The notes: generated by a model from the sequence alone, not told the origin. DNA of 64,000 nucleotides from Calditerrivibrio nitroreducens DSM 19672 (GCF_000183405.1 NC_014758.1:2069501-2133500), one strand, 5' to 3'; positions 37,701 through 46,649 are shown, counted from the first letter of the stretch. A program made the numbers and translations.

Positions 37701-38202
37701 CAGCTATGAAAGGGAATCTGCCGAAATAACCCAATTTGTCGTAAAATACCCTACGAAAAACTTTAGGAATTGATTCTTCACCACCATCAGCAGTATCACT
37801 CATGCTATCTATATTAAAAAGTATTACATCTGATGGTGTTTGATATGCCTTCTTTATATTTGCAGATAATAAAGCATCGTCTTTAACTTTTTCTCGTATG
37901 ATCTCCCCTGCAGTCAAATTATCACCAATAGTGGGATTTTCTATAATATATGCAAGCATTTTTAATAGGTGTGACTTACCAGAACCAAAAAAACCAGAGA
38001 TCCAGATACCTATTTTATCAGTTTGCATCCCCAAAGTTTCAACATAATGGGTAAAAAAATCGTCAAGATACTTCTTTATTTCTGAAGTTACTATGTATTC
38101 TTCCACTTCCGTCTTAATGATGTTTAGATCATCCTGGCCAACCTTTACCACTCCATTAATTGGTCTTTCAATATCTTTTTCAAAAATATTCTTTATGATC
38201 AT
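34717..38202 (-). CDS. brxC: BREX P-loop ATPase BrxC
   Basis: BrxC is the large DUF499-related P-loop ATPase required for BREX-1 defence. It has 1161 residues, typical of the family. It opens IIKNIFEKDIERPINGVVKV, characteristic of BrxC. Walker A is IWISGFFGSGKSHLLKML near residue 70, and a Walker B-like LLFMVDEVGQFIAQD follows near residue 260. Long coiled-coil stretches fill the C-terminal half. Start overlaps the brxB stop (ATGA), and its stop lies 2 bases before the pglX ATG. The frame is intact with no sign of decay. Confidence 0.95.
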   Translation of the reverse strand: MIIKNIFEKDIERPINGVVKVGQDDLNIIKTEVEEYIVTSEIKKYLDDFFTHYVETLGMQTDKIGIWISGFFGSGKSHLLKMLAYIIENPTIGDNLTAGEIIREKVKDDALLSANIKKAYQTPSDVILFNIDSMSDTADGGEESIPKVFRRVFYDKLGYFGRFPFIAEIERNLDKKGCYEKFKDKFKELTGFNWIDERKNFALHEKKIFEALAYCNNVTIEEAENYYNKTEDYFKSISISDFAEMVKEYVDQKNKELKTNNYRLLFMVDEVGQFIAQDTNKMLNLQTIVEELGVKCKGSVWVVVTSQEDVESIIGDLPKTSKNEFSKILGRFKRFSLSGSNTDEVIKKRILAKNVEAAEELKKLYDKYSSILKNQFTFTADTATFEKYKDENDFINTYPFIPYQFKLLQKVFEAIRTKGIAGKHLSHGERSMLNAFQEACKNIKDSELGYISPFYLFYDTIEGFMDSYVLLTIKNAETNSSLNSFDVNLLKLLFLIRYVGQIKSNIDNIVILMLEKIDQDKQSLKEKIKESLSKLEHEVLINKSGDTYNFLTNEERDIRQEIKRIPIDSDARSNFIYEIVFNEIYLDTKHKYTHYNNNYDLIRTVDNISKGNGKLEIKVVTQHYYETSDSNLAMESQQRRIVIRLNSSNDLERELKAYLQTDEYIRKHQVSTKESFSNIIRDTQKENDERRKRIKSIIENLLENADYFGLGNKLNLLKPVNFRNVLRDQLDEIVGHIYHKMYLITQNSIKTASEIKEALNKKRSIVIDITTNDSAENEIINFIRDISHLEGNVTLKKIYDRFTEEPYGWKLLDIQYVIAILVANEKIHLLYQNEKISSQFHSKLEELITKSSYQSVVYVTLPQTANEDEINKAKQIFQEVSDNIPEENSDDFLKQFKKYINDLVEDIKANLGSLSSDFIPKVIAEEYLEELVKIAKQSDKVDIIKGIINNEKNLPTWIEYLGKVKNFLSNQIDRYKEIREFINTYKDGIVHYDHKTANDLLSKCNEYIKSESPFHLTIALANEIDNVSNELKKKLESKKEACIDEIRKRYEYALQISKENNEKIDEKLDPLDKMIEQIKNELKIENVIAKHSTFTQKIDKIIEIIKNKPKDKNTPKRVKISSIIYPKIISSKEEIDSFVNELKEKLYKELQNNEKIEISGD

Positions 38203-38789
38203 TTTAAACTACCCCCACAGATTTTAAATGCTCTATAAAAAGCTTTACTTTCAAGACTATTAAACAATATCAATTTCCCCTCTGTTTCATTTACATCAAA
38301 AGTACCTGGATACATAACTATGACAACTTTGTTGCATACTTTTTCTTGTAATCTATTAATAATCTGATGGATCCTTATTATAGGATAACTATTGCCAATT
38401 CCAGTTAATATAAATACATCAGGATTTTTTTCATCATTTAGCTGTACTATCTTATTAATAATCAATTCAGGATCTATTATAGATTTTAATCTGGTAAGAA
38501 ATTTTTCAGGGGATAATTTTTGCTCCATTTCAAAAATTTTTTCTAAAAAATCTTTTTCTTGCAAATAACTTATTATAAAATCATAAATATTTACCACTTC
38601 TATTCTGTACTTTAATTGGTCAGAATCGGATATGATCTTAATGGTCTTTCTTACATCCAGTTCAGCTTCGGGGTCATAATCAAAAATGTAAAAAGGAACT
38701 TCATTGGCAATATGTTCCAGTCTGAAATAATTTTCGTCTTTTAAAATATTTATAAGACAGTTTAGCTTACTTGTAAGATTTGTGCCCAT
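38199..38789 (-). CDS. brxB: BREX protein BrxB (DUF1788)
   Basis: BrxB is a small conserved BREX-1 component of uncertain biochemical function. The 196-residue protein shows the DUF1788 pattern with PFYIFDYDPEAELDVRKTIK near the N terminus and NPDVFILTGIGNSYPIIRIHQIINRLQ followed by VVIVMYPGTF near the C terminus. ATG 38789 follows GGGTGAAAA; an in-frame TTG at 38801 is the alternative. It overlaps brxC by 4 bases. Confidence 0.93.
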   Translation of the reverse strand: MGTNLTSKLNCLINILKDENYFRLEHIANEVPFYIFDYDPEAELDVRKTIKIISDSDQLKYRIEVVNIYDFIISYLQEKDFLEKIFEMEQKLSPEKFLTRLKSIIDPELIINKIVQLNDEKNPDVFILTGIGNSYPIIRIHQIINRLQEKVCNKVVIVMYPGTFDVNETEGKLILFNSLESKAFYRAFKICGGSLK

Positions 38790-38793
38790 TTTT

Positions 38794-39363
38794 TCACCCA
38801 ATATTTGCTAAGATCTCATTTTCATTCATCAAAAGCCCTTTTAATATTTCTTTCTTATTACTATAGTAACGAATTATATTATCATTTAGCAAAGGCTTTA
38901 TTATTTTTCTATTTTTCACACTATCTATTATACCTGCTTGTTCCAATATTTTAAAAGTAACCTGCTTTACCTTTCTGCGTGTATTTTCTGATAATGATTG
39001 AATAGATGCCCCCTCTTTACTATTCAAAAATTTAAAAAAATCACTAACATATAATATAAAATCATAATTTTCCAACTTCACGGATACTACCTCAGTCATA
39101 AATTCGAGCATAATTGGATAGGTTTCCAAAATATTTGCAAACAATAGATGTTTTTTACTCTCAAATGGTAATTCTGTAATTAAATCAATAAAATCTTTGT
39201 CCATATAAGATAGTCTTTTTTTAAACTCACCAAATACCCTTTTTATCGTAGAAGGTCTTACTTTTTGAAGATAATTATTAATCAGCACTTCCGTTTCAAT
39301 ATCTTTGTCTGATAAACCTTGCTTTTTAAGCTCGATAAGCTTTAATGTTTCTAATACTGGCAT
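38794..39363 (-). CDS. brxA: BREX protein BrxA (DUF1819)
   Basis: BrxA is a small helical DNA-binding-type BREX-1 protein. The 189-residue sequence has the DUF1819 features TLKLIELKKQGLSDKDIETEVLINNYLQKVRPSTIKRV and LPFESKKHLLFANILETYPIMLEFM, followed by RRKVKQVTFKILEQAGIID. ATG 39363 has no clear ribosome binding site. An in-frame extension to an ATT at 39408, with AGGGGG upstream, would add IQEQVKNYPLPIALS, which looks like the family N terminus; a non-canonical start is possible. It is the first gene of the BREX operon. Confidence 0.92.
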   Translation of the reverse strand: MPVLETLKLIELKKQGLSDKDIETEVLINNYLQKVRPSTIKRVFGEFKKRLSYMDKDFIDLITELPFESKKHLLFANILETYPIMLEFMTEVVSVKLENYDFILYVSDFFKFLNSKEGASIQSLSENTRRKVKQVTFKILEQAGIIDSVKNRKIIKPLLNDNIIRYYSNKKEILKGLLMNENEILANIG

Positions 39364-39446
39364 AGATAATGCAATTGGTAATGGATAGTTTTTTACTTGT
39401 TCTTGAATGGCACACCCCCTAATATTACTCCATATATATGTAATAG

Positions 39447-39475
39447 TTTATACACCATATCTGTAAAACTTACAA
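39447..39475 (-). promoter_or_regulatory. Putative promoter of the BREX operon
   Basis: On the minus strand TTGTAA and TATAAA are spaced by 17 bases, about 84 bases before the brxA ATG. The -35 box is weak. No other promoter is evident inside the tightly overlapping operon. Confidence 0.4.
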
Positions 39476-39779
39476 CCATTTCTGCATATTTAAAGGATAT
39501 TTATTCTCTTAAATACCCTCTTATGGCTTCTATTTTAATAAATAAAAATGTGTAACATAATAATTTGTGTTTTATTAATAGTTCATTTTAATAGAAAAAT
39601 AGTAAAATTGCAATAATTTTCTGCACTAAATTTTTAGCACTCCTAAGCCATAAATATGGACAAACAGGTAAATTTTCCCCTACGAATGGCTTAAAGCTTC
39701 AAAAAATATAGCGATGATGTTCATTGACATTGTTTCTATAAAATGTTGACCCATTATAAAATGGTATATTGGGGTGGCT

Positions 39780-39896
39780 ATGTCAGTTTATTATTGCAAA
39801 TACTGTGGTATGCGTGCTTCTTCGGTTTCAAGTTTGACTTCGGGTACTTGACCCAGACATCCTAACAAAGGTGGAAGACATGAGCCAGTCCTGTGA
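39780..39896 (+). pseudogene. Small zinc-finger-like ORF with an in-frame TGA in place of a conserved cysteine
   Basis: From ATG 39780 (GGGGTGG upstream) the frame reads MSVYYCKYCGMRASSVSSLTSGT, then TGA at 39849-39851, then PRHPNKGGRHEPVL and a stop at 39894. I recognise the pattern of small CKYCG ... TSG(S/T)C.RHP ... HEP.L proteins, in which the TGA position is normally a cysteine (TGC or TGT). The simplest reading is a one-base nonsense mutation in a small gene; recoding as selenocysteine is conceivable but I see no convincing hairpin after the TGA. Confidence 0.5.
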
Positions 39897-40174
39897 TTTT
39901 TTTATGTTTGGGCAAAATATAATAATTATATAAAAATTGCGTGATAAAATATAGTACTATCGATATAAATCAAATATAAAACTTTTTTGGAGTAGAAGGT
40001 AGTGTCAACATAATTATGTCATTAACCATCCATAGTTGAAATTATCTCTAAAATATGCTATAAAATAATTAGCTAAAAAGCTTTGTGATTGACAATTGAA
40101 TATGTGGGGTCATAGAAGGGATAATAATGCTTGAGTATGTTCATATCAACTTTGTGAGTCTGATTGGCTCAAGT
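39897..40174. other. Non-coding region between the zinc-finger relic and the inverted repeat
   Basis: No gene is seen. The segment 40003-40031 (GTGTCAACATAATTATGTCA...ACCATCC) resembles the left end of the MITE-like element at 911-956. The rest is AT-rich without recognisable signals. Confidence 0.3.
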
Positions 40175-40266
40175 ATTTCGTGTTGATTTTAGAATTTTTA
40201 TAAGAATTGTGTTTTGCTATATTTATCACCAAGTTGCGAAAAATAAACCAAAAATCAACACGAAAT
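40175..40266. repeat. 16-bp perfect inverted repeat upstream of the CRISPR array
   Basis: Arms ATTTCGTGTTGATTTT (40175-40190) and AAAATCAACACGAAAT (40251-40266) are exact inverted copies separated by 60 bases. It lies about 130 bases before the first CRISPR repeat, on the side inferred to be the leader. It may be a small mobile element or a regulatory structure. Confidence 0.55.
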
Positions 40267-40399
40267 TTATTTTCATTCATTATCAATGAGTTATAAAATT
40301 GGCCATAAAAATTGGGGGGTACACCCCCCTCCCCCCAGGGGGGAACACGAAAATAGGGGTTGCAACTCATTGAAAAATGATATATAAAAAAAGGGTGCT
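40267..40399 (+). promoter_or_regulatory. Probable CRISPR leader region
   Basis: This 133-base stretch directly precedes the first repeat. It is AT-rich apart from a run of G and C blocks at about 40314-40343 that can pair with each other. Leader polarity is inferred from the repeat ending GGGATTGCGAC, which parallels the crRNA-handle end of other repeats, and from the damaged repeat lying at the opposite end. Confidence 0.4.
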
Positions 40400-41741
40400 G
40401 TTGGAATCATTGACCTGACTTTAAGGGATTGCGACAAAGAACCTATTTTTTTATTCATTACTTTTGCACTTTTGGTTGGAATCATTGACCTGACTTTAAG
40501 GGATTGCGACACAGAAAGTGTATTTATCAATACACTCCCCGCAAAAATCGTTGGAATCATTGACCTGACTTTAAGGGATTGCGACAGTAAACTAATTCCT
40601 CTTTGCTCGCCGTAAATGAAAGGTTGGAATCATTGACCTGACTTTAAGGGATTGCGACATGCTTCAAACAGATTTGCTAAGAAACGAGCTTTTTTATGTT
40701 GGAATCATTGACCTGACTTTAAGGGATTGCGACTCCTTCGTGGAAGGATTAACTCCATTTTTCATTTTCGTAGGTTGGAATCATTGACCTGACTTTAAGG
40801 GATTGCGACAAAATTCAATAGCCTCTTCGCTCCATTTATAAAAACCCCGTTGGAATCATTGACCTGACTTTAAGGGATTGCGACTCAATTCCTCTTTCTC
40901 TTCCTCACGCATTATCGTATTACGTTGGAATCATTGACCTGACTTTAAGGGATTGCGACCAATTTTTTCTGGGGAGGCTTTAACCTTATGATTGTTGGAA
41001 TCATTGACCTGACTTTAAGGGATTGCGACAGAATTTATCCGTTCTTAATTCCCAGAGCTTTTGTATTGTTGGAATCATTGACCTGACTTTAAGGGATTGC
41101 GACGCCCGTGGGAGAGTACGAAGTCTTGGCTTTGGAAGGGTTGGAATCATTGACCTGACTTTAAGGGATTGCGACGTGTGTTTTGTAATTTTCCCACAAT
41201 TTCTTGTGGGTTGGAATCATTGACCTGACTTTAAGGGATTGCGACCAATGGAGGGGGAGCCAGACTTTATCTCCCTCCACTTCGAAGTTGGAATCATTGA
41301 CCTGACTTTAAGGGATTGCGACCCAGGGCTGCCCTTATATAACCCTCAGGGAGCTCCCGCTGTTGGAATCATTGACCTGACTTTAAGGGATTGCGACTAT
41401 TTTATTTTATTTTTATCTTCCTTCAAACTCCTCAATGTTGGAATCATTGACCTGACTTTAAGGGATTGCGACGCTTGCAAGCTTGTATTTTGCATAACAT
41501 TTGCCATCTCGTTGGAATCATTGACCTGACTTTAAGGGATTGCGACCTTACAAAATTGTTGTTACTGAAACCAAGTTTTTTAGGTTGGAATCATTGACCT
41601 GACTTTAAGGGATTGCGACCTATCTATCAACTTAACTGCTTCATCGCCGTAATGTTTGTTGGAATCATTGACCTGACTTTGCGCAAGCAAGGAGCAGAAA
41701 CATCGGGCTAATATAATCCCGATGTTTTTAGGGATTGCGAC
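40400..41741 (+). CRISPR. CRISPR array, 18 repeats of 36 bp and 17 spacers, no cas genes in window
   Basis: Seventeen identical 36-base repeats (starting GTTGGAATCATTG, ending GGGATTGCGAC) begin at 40400, 40475, 40550, 40623, 40698, 40774, 40849, 40923, 40994, 41068, 41140, 41210, 41287, 41362, 41437, 41511 and 41583. An 18th at 41658 is interrupted after 23 bases. Spacers are 34-41 bases and all different. The repeat length and spacer size fit type I or III systems; the subtype cannot be told without cas genes. The damaged last repeat and the ATTGCGAC end suggest the leader is on the left. BREX lies on that side and AAA-ATPase copy 2 on the other. Confidence 0.97.
41681..41729 (+). terminator. 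49-base insertion with terminator-like hairpin inside the last CRISPR repeat
   Basis: The 18th repeat reads normally to GACTTT (41680) and resumes at AGGGATTGCGAC (41730). Between them, after GCGCAAGCAAGGAGCAG, lies a 10-bp stem (AAACATCGGG / CCCGATGTTT, 10-base loop) followed by T residues. It would stop transcription running through the array. Confidence 0.6.
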
Positions 41742-41750
41742 TGTATTATC

Positions 41751-41779
41751 GTAGAGACGCCCAACTTGGGCGTCTCTAC
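41751..41779. repeat. REP-like palindrome
   Basis: A perfect palindrome with 14-base arms around one central base begins GTAGAGACGCCC and ends GGGCGTCTCTAC. Extragenic palindromes of this GTAGAGACGC type are widespread in bacterial genomes, often mobilised by RAYT transposases. It lies 9 bases after the interrupted repeat. Confidence 0.7.
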
Positions 41780-41810
41780 AGTCAGAATCACTGCCTACCC
41801 TTTTATGAGT

Positions 41811-42009
41811 AACGTTGAAACGTTGATACGTTAACGTTAGAATTTTAGGACGTTGAACGTAGAACATTGAACTTAGAACATTGAACTTAGAACTTTTAAT
41901 ATTTTGACCTGACTTTATGAAAATTACGTTTAAACGTTGAAACGTTAGAACGTTAGAGCTTAGAACTTTGAACATTGAACATTGAACCTTGAACGTAGAA
42001 CTTTGAACT
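41811..42009 (+). repeat. Tract 3 of GTTGAAC/GTTAGAAC-like repeats before cassette 2
   Basis: About 20 variants of the unit (ACGTTGAA, ACGTTAGA, ACATTGAAC, ACTTAGAAC) extend over about 200 bases. The tract is split at 41901-41930 by a segment containing TTGACCTGACTTTA, which equals 14 bases of the CRISPR repeat. Confidence 0.75.
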
Positions 42010-42019
42010 TTTTTATCAT

Positions 42020-42047
42020 TTGACAATTTATCATATTAGACTATAAT
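42020..42047 (+). promoter_or_regulatory. Consensus promoter of AAA-ATPase cassette 2
   Basis: TTGACA (42020-42025) and TATAAT (42042-42047) with a 16-base spacer, identical to cassette 1 apart from one spacer base. Confidence 0.8.
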
Positions 42048-42081
42048 TATTTACATAAAGTATTATTATCTGGAGCAAATA

Positions 42082-43620
42082 ATGAAAAAACTGCCAATAG
42101 GGATACAGAATTTTAGGGAAATAATTGAAGATAAGTATATTTATATTGATAAGACTGAAGAAGCCTATCAGCTTGTGTCTAACTATAAGTACGTTTTCCT
42201 CTCCCGCCCCCGTAGGTTTGGTAAGTCATTATTTGTTGATACATTAAAAGAGTTGTTTGAAGGGAATAAGAAGCTTTTTGAAGGATTATACATATACGAC
42301 AAATGGAATTGGGATGAGAAATATCCAGTTATCAAGATTAGCTGGGCAGGAGATCTTACTACTCTTGAAAAAGTAGAAGATAGGGCGATTGATATTTTTA
42401 AAACTAACCAGAGATTACTTGGGATTGAATGTGAAAACAACAACAACCCTTCCTCTTGTTTTAACGAGCTGATACAAAAAGCTTATGAAAAATATAATCA
42501 AAAAGTTGTCATTCTAATAGACGAATATGATAAGCCGATACTTGATGTGATTGAGAATGTTGAGCAGGCAAAAATAAACAGAGGATTTTTAAGAAGTCTA
42601 TATTCAATCATAAAAGATAATGACGCTTATATCCGCTTTGCATTTCTTACAGGAGTGAGTAAATTTTCAAAGGCATCGATATTTAGTGGCTTAAATATGC
42701 TTACAGACATATCGCTTAATCCAAAATATGGCAATATCTGTGGTTATACCCAGAGGGACCTTGAGACAAGCTTTAAAGACTATTTTGTCGATGTGGATAT
42801 GGAAAAGGTAAAGAGGTGGTATAATGGGTATAATTTCTTAAAAGATAATGTTTATAATCCGTTTGATATTCTACAATTTATCAGTAATGGGCTTGTCTTT
42901 GACAACTACTGGTTTGAAACGGGGACACCATCGTTTTTGATAAAGCTTCTAAAAGAGAGGAGATATTTTCTGCCAAATTTTTCAAATATCGTTGTGGATA
43001 AGAAACTTCTTTCCAGCTTTGACGTAGAAGAGATAGATATAGAAGTACTTTTGTATCAATCAGGGTATTTAACTATTGAAAAGATGATTCAGAATGAACT
43101 GCTTCAATCGATAGAGTATAAGCTTAAAATACCTAATATTGAGGTGCAGATATCTTTAAATGATTACATAATCAATTATCTTTTCAAAACCGACACAAGG
43201 ATAAAAGATCCACTGATTAAATCGCTTTATTACGGTAAGCCAGAAGAATTAAGGGATACGCTAATGGCTTTATTTGCTTCAATACCATACAATAATTATA
43301 CAAACAATGAACTAAAGCTATACGAAGGTTTTTACGCCAGTGTAGTATATTCTTACCTTGCATCTCTAGGTGTGGATTTGATAGGAGAGGATGTGACAAA
43401 TAAGGGTAGAATTGATTTAACGGTATTTGTGTCAGATAAGGTATATATTATGGAATTTAAGGTGGACGGGGAAAAAGGTGAAGCCTTATCCCAGATAAAG
43501 CATAAGAACTACGCCCAGAAGTATCTTGATAGTGGTAAAGCTATTTACCTTGTGGGTGTAGAATTTAGCTCAAGTGAGAGGAATATAGTAAATTTTGAAT
43601 GGGAGAAGTTAGAACGTTAG
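42082..43620 (+). CDS. AAA-ATPase-like protein with C-terminal PD-(D/E)XK nuclease domain (copy 2)
   Basis: The 512-residue protein is a clear but divergent paralogue of the one at 24228. It has KLPIGIQNFREIIEDKYIYIDKT at the N terminus, the P-loop SRPRRFGKSLFVDT, Walker B KVVILIDEYDKPILD, and the C-terminal nuclease pattern NKGRIDLTVFV, KVYIMEFKVDG, ALSQIKHKNYAQKY. Non-coding flanks are much more similar to copy 1 than the proteins are. The last residues KLER and the stop lie in a repeat tract, as in copy 1. Function is not known; it closes the right side of the BREX-CRISPR island. Confidence 0.88.
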   Translation: MKKLPIGIQNFREIIEDKYIYIDKTEEAYQLVSNYKYVFLSRPRRFGKSLFVDTLKELFEGNKKLFEGLYIYDKWNWDEKYPVIKISWAGDLTTLEKVEDRAIDIFKTNQRLLGIECENNNNPSSCFNELIQKAYEKYNQKVVILIDEYDKPILDVIENVEQAKINRGFLRSLYSIIKDNDAYIRFAFLTGVSKFSKASIFSGLNMLTDISLNPKYGNICGYTQRDLETSFKDYFVDVDMEKVKRWYNGYNFLKDNVYNPFDILQFISNGLVFDNYWFETGTPSFLIKLLKERRYFLPNFSNIVVDKKLLSSFDVEEIDIEVLLYQSGYLTIEKMIQNELLQSIEYKLKIPNIEVQISLNDYIINYLFKTDTRIKDPLIKSLYYGKPEELRDTLMALFASIPYNNYTNNELKLYEGFYASVVYSYLASLGVDLIGEDVTNKGRIDLTVFVSDKVYIMEFKVDGEKGEALSQIKHKNYAQKYLDSGKAIYLVGVEFSSSERNIVNFEWEKLER

Positions 43621-43670
43621 AACGTTTAAACGTTAGAACGTTGAACGTAGAACATAGAACTATGAACTTT
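43609..43670 (+). repeat. Tract 4 of GTTAGAAC/GTTGAAC-like repeats at the end of cassette 2
   Basis: Units GTTAGAAC, GTTTAAAC, GTTGAAC and ATAGAAC overlap the last codons and stop of the copy 2 gene, mirroring tract 2. Confidence 0.75.
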
Positions 43671-43798
43671 TTCCTGTCTTTGACACTTTGAATTTGTAAC
43701 TTACTGTAGACAATAACCTTATGATTTTAAAATTGTACATTTTGTCACTATGGGTGATTTTTGGGGTATTTCAATAACACGATTAATTATACATTACC
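43671..43798. repeat. Conserved 3' flank of AAA-ATPase cassette 2
   Basis: This non-coding stretch matches 25849-25976 after copy 1 along its whole length with scattered substitutions, ending in the ATTTCAATAACACGATTAATT motif related to the MITE-like element at 939-1067. Confidence 0.7.
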
Positions 43799-43935
43799 AG
43801 AAATAATGTTCCAGTTATCAATAGTATTTAATAAAAGAATTACTGGCCATCTGATCTGGGATTTGATTTTGTGATCAAAGCAAATTACCCTTTCACACAA
43901 AGCATGAAGCAGTCTCCCCCTAAAACATAAAATAG

Positions 43936-44003
43936 ATTCTACGTTCAATGTTCCAACTTTCCAACGTTCTAACTTGCCAATGTTTAAACGTTTTAACATT
44001 CCA
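43936..44003 (-). repeat. Tract 5, inverted copy of the GTTGAAC-like repeats
   Basis: Read on the minus strand it gives GGAATGTTAAAACGTTT, GTTAGAACGTTGGAA and ACATTGAACGTAGAATC. It is the only tract in inverted orientation and marks the right edge of the island. Confidence 0.7.
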
Positions 44004-44348
44004 TATTTATTCTAGATGCTTTCACAAACATAACTTATTGAAAAAAATAAATTATAATAATGGTATGATGCCAGATTCTTTCATCTTAAAAATGTAGGGA
44101 TCACGCTGCCTTTTTAATTTATAACCTCTACCTCCATTCGTATCCAGTTTTCTTGGGATCAGTATAATATTCCTTATTTTGTCCTTTCCCACAATGACAA
44201 AAACACTAACTTTTATTCTTATTGTCAAGGATAAATTGTTTCTCCTTCCCCCGATTTTTTTCAACCTAAAGATACTTAGTGACAAAAATGTGGTGATAGT
44301 AACAAATTATATTCTTGATTTTTATTTTTTTTAAGGTAATCTCTTTTT
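44004..44348. other. Non-coding gap between the island and the lipoprotein gene
   Basis: No gene or strong signal is supported. A minus-strand open frame exists at 44052-44285 but lacks a convincing start signal or recognisable homology. Confidence 0.3.
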
Positions 44349-44360
44349 ATGGGGGTTATT

Positions 44361-44978
44361 ATGCGAAATTTACTTCTGATTTTGTTGTTGTTTTTCTTGG
44401 GTTGTGCTGAAAGTATAAATAAGGTAAACGTATCTGATAACTTTAAAATACATAATTCAGCCACCCTTGCCATTCTAAATTTTAAAACCACAGGGTTACC
44501 TTCAAATATTGGTGAAAAAGTGGCAGAAAAATTTTCTGTGGAGATAGTTCAGACAAAAAAATTTAAGATAATCGATAGGAGCAACATAAATAAAATTTTC
44601 GAAGAGATCGGCTTTCAGGGGAATCTGGACACGCTTGGGGGGCTGGATGAAAAATCCAAAATCAAGATCAGGCAACTTGGTGCCCAATACTTTATGTCAG
44701 GAACAGTCTTTTCATTTGAAGAGAAAAGAAGATACGACGATAATTTAGTTTTATTCTCAAAAGTACACATTACTGCAAAGATTATAAATATTGAAACAGG
44801 TGAAGTTGTGTGGGGAGCTGAAAGGATGAAAGATTCAAAAGCCCTCAACGCCGGTGATAGAAAACCCAAAAGCCTTATGAAAGTAGAAATTGCTGCTAAA
44901 TCTGCAGATAAACTTCTGGATGAAATTATTTCCGAAATGACAGAAAATATATTAAAACAGCTCAAAAATGATAAATAA
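44361..44978 (+). CDS. CsgG/LpoB-like outer-membrane lipoprotein
   Basis: This 205-residue protein starts MRNLLLILLLFFLGC, a lipoprotein signal with lipobox FLGC, so it is likely anchored to a membrane at Cys15. The mature part has TLAILNFKTTGLPSNIGEKVAEKFSVEIVQTKKFKIIDRSNINKIFEE and QLGAQYFMSGTVFSFEEKR, a pattern of the CsgG/LpoB/FlgO-type periplasmic fold. The exact role (secretion pore, PBP activator, or other) cannot be assigned. ATG 44361 is chosen because GGGGG lies just upstream; ATG 44349 is also in frame. It is monocistronic and convergent with groEL. Confidence 0.8.
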   Translation: MRNLLLILLLFFLGCAESINKVNVSDNFKIHNSATLAILNFKTTGLPSNIGEKVAEKFSVEIVQTKKFKIIDRSNINKIFEEIGFQGNLDTLGGLDEKSKIKIRQLGAQYFMSGTVFSFEEKRRYDDNLVLFSKVHITAKIINIETGEVVWGAERMKDSKALNAGDRKPKSLMKVEIAAKSADKLLDEIISEMTENILKQLKNDK

Positions 44979-44982
44979 AAAA

Positions 44983-45005
44983 GCCGGCGATTAGCCGGCC
45001 TTTTT
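44983..45005. terminator. Bidirectional terminator between the lipoprotein gene and groEL
   Basis: Stem GCCGGC / GCCGGC with loop GATTA is flanked by an A-run on the left and a T-run on the right, so it can serve both convergent genes. Confidence 0.8.
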
Positions 45006-45008
45006 ATA

Positions 45009-46649
<1,641 letters not shown>

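Noticed and set aside
39849-39851. Selenocysteine codon in the small zinc-finger ORF as a firm call
   Set aside because: No convincing bacterial SECIS hairpin directly after the TGA is visible by eye, so it is annotated as a pseudogene with the alternative stated.
40291-40560. Minus-strand open frame across the first CRISPR repeats
   Set aside because: It reads the repeats in reverse (SQSLKVRSMIPT repeated) plus the GC-block leader region.
41023-41529. Two plus-strand open frames inside the CRISPR array
   Set aside because: They are translations of the 36-base repeats (GIIDLTLRDCD repeated) and spacers, not genes.
41681-41729. Insertion in the last CRISPR repeat as a tRNA or small RNA gene
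   Set aside because: It shows only one hairpin with a T-run and no cloverleaf or known RNA features.
41580-42026. Minus-strand 148-codon open frame
   Set aside because: It is formed by the short-repeat tract, the palindrome and the damaged CRISPR repeat; no start signal or homology.
44052-44285. Minus-strand 77-codon open frame in the island edge
   Set aside because: No ribosome binding site, no recognised family, and biased composition; possible relic but not supportable.
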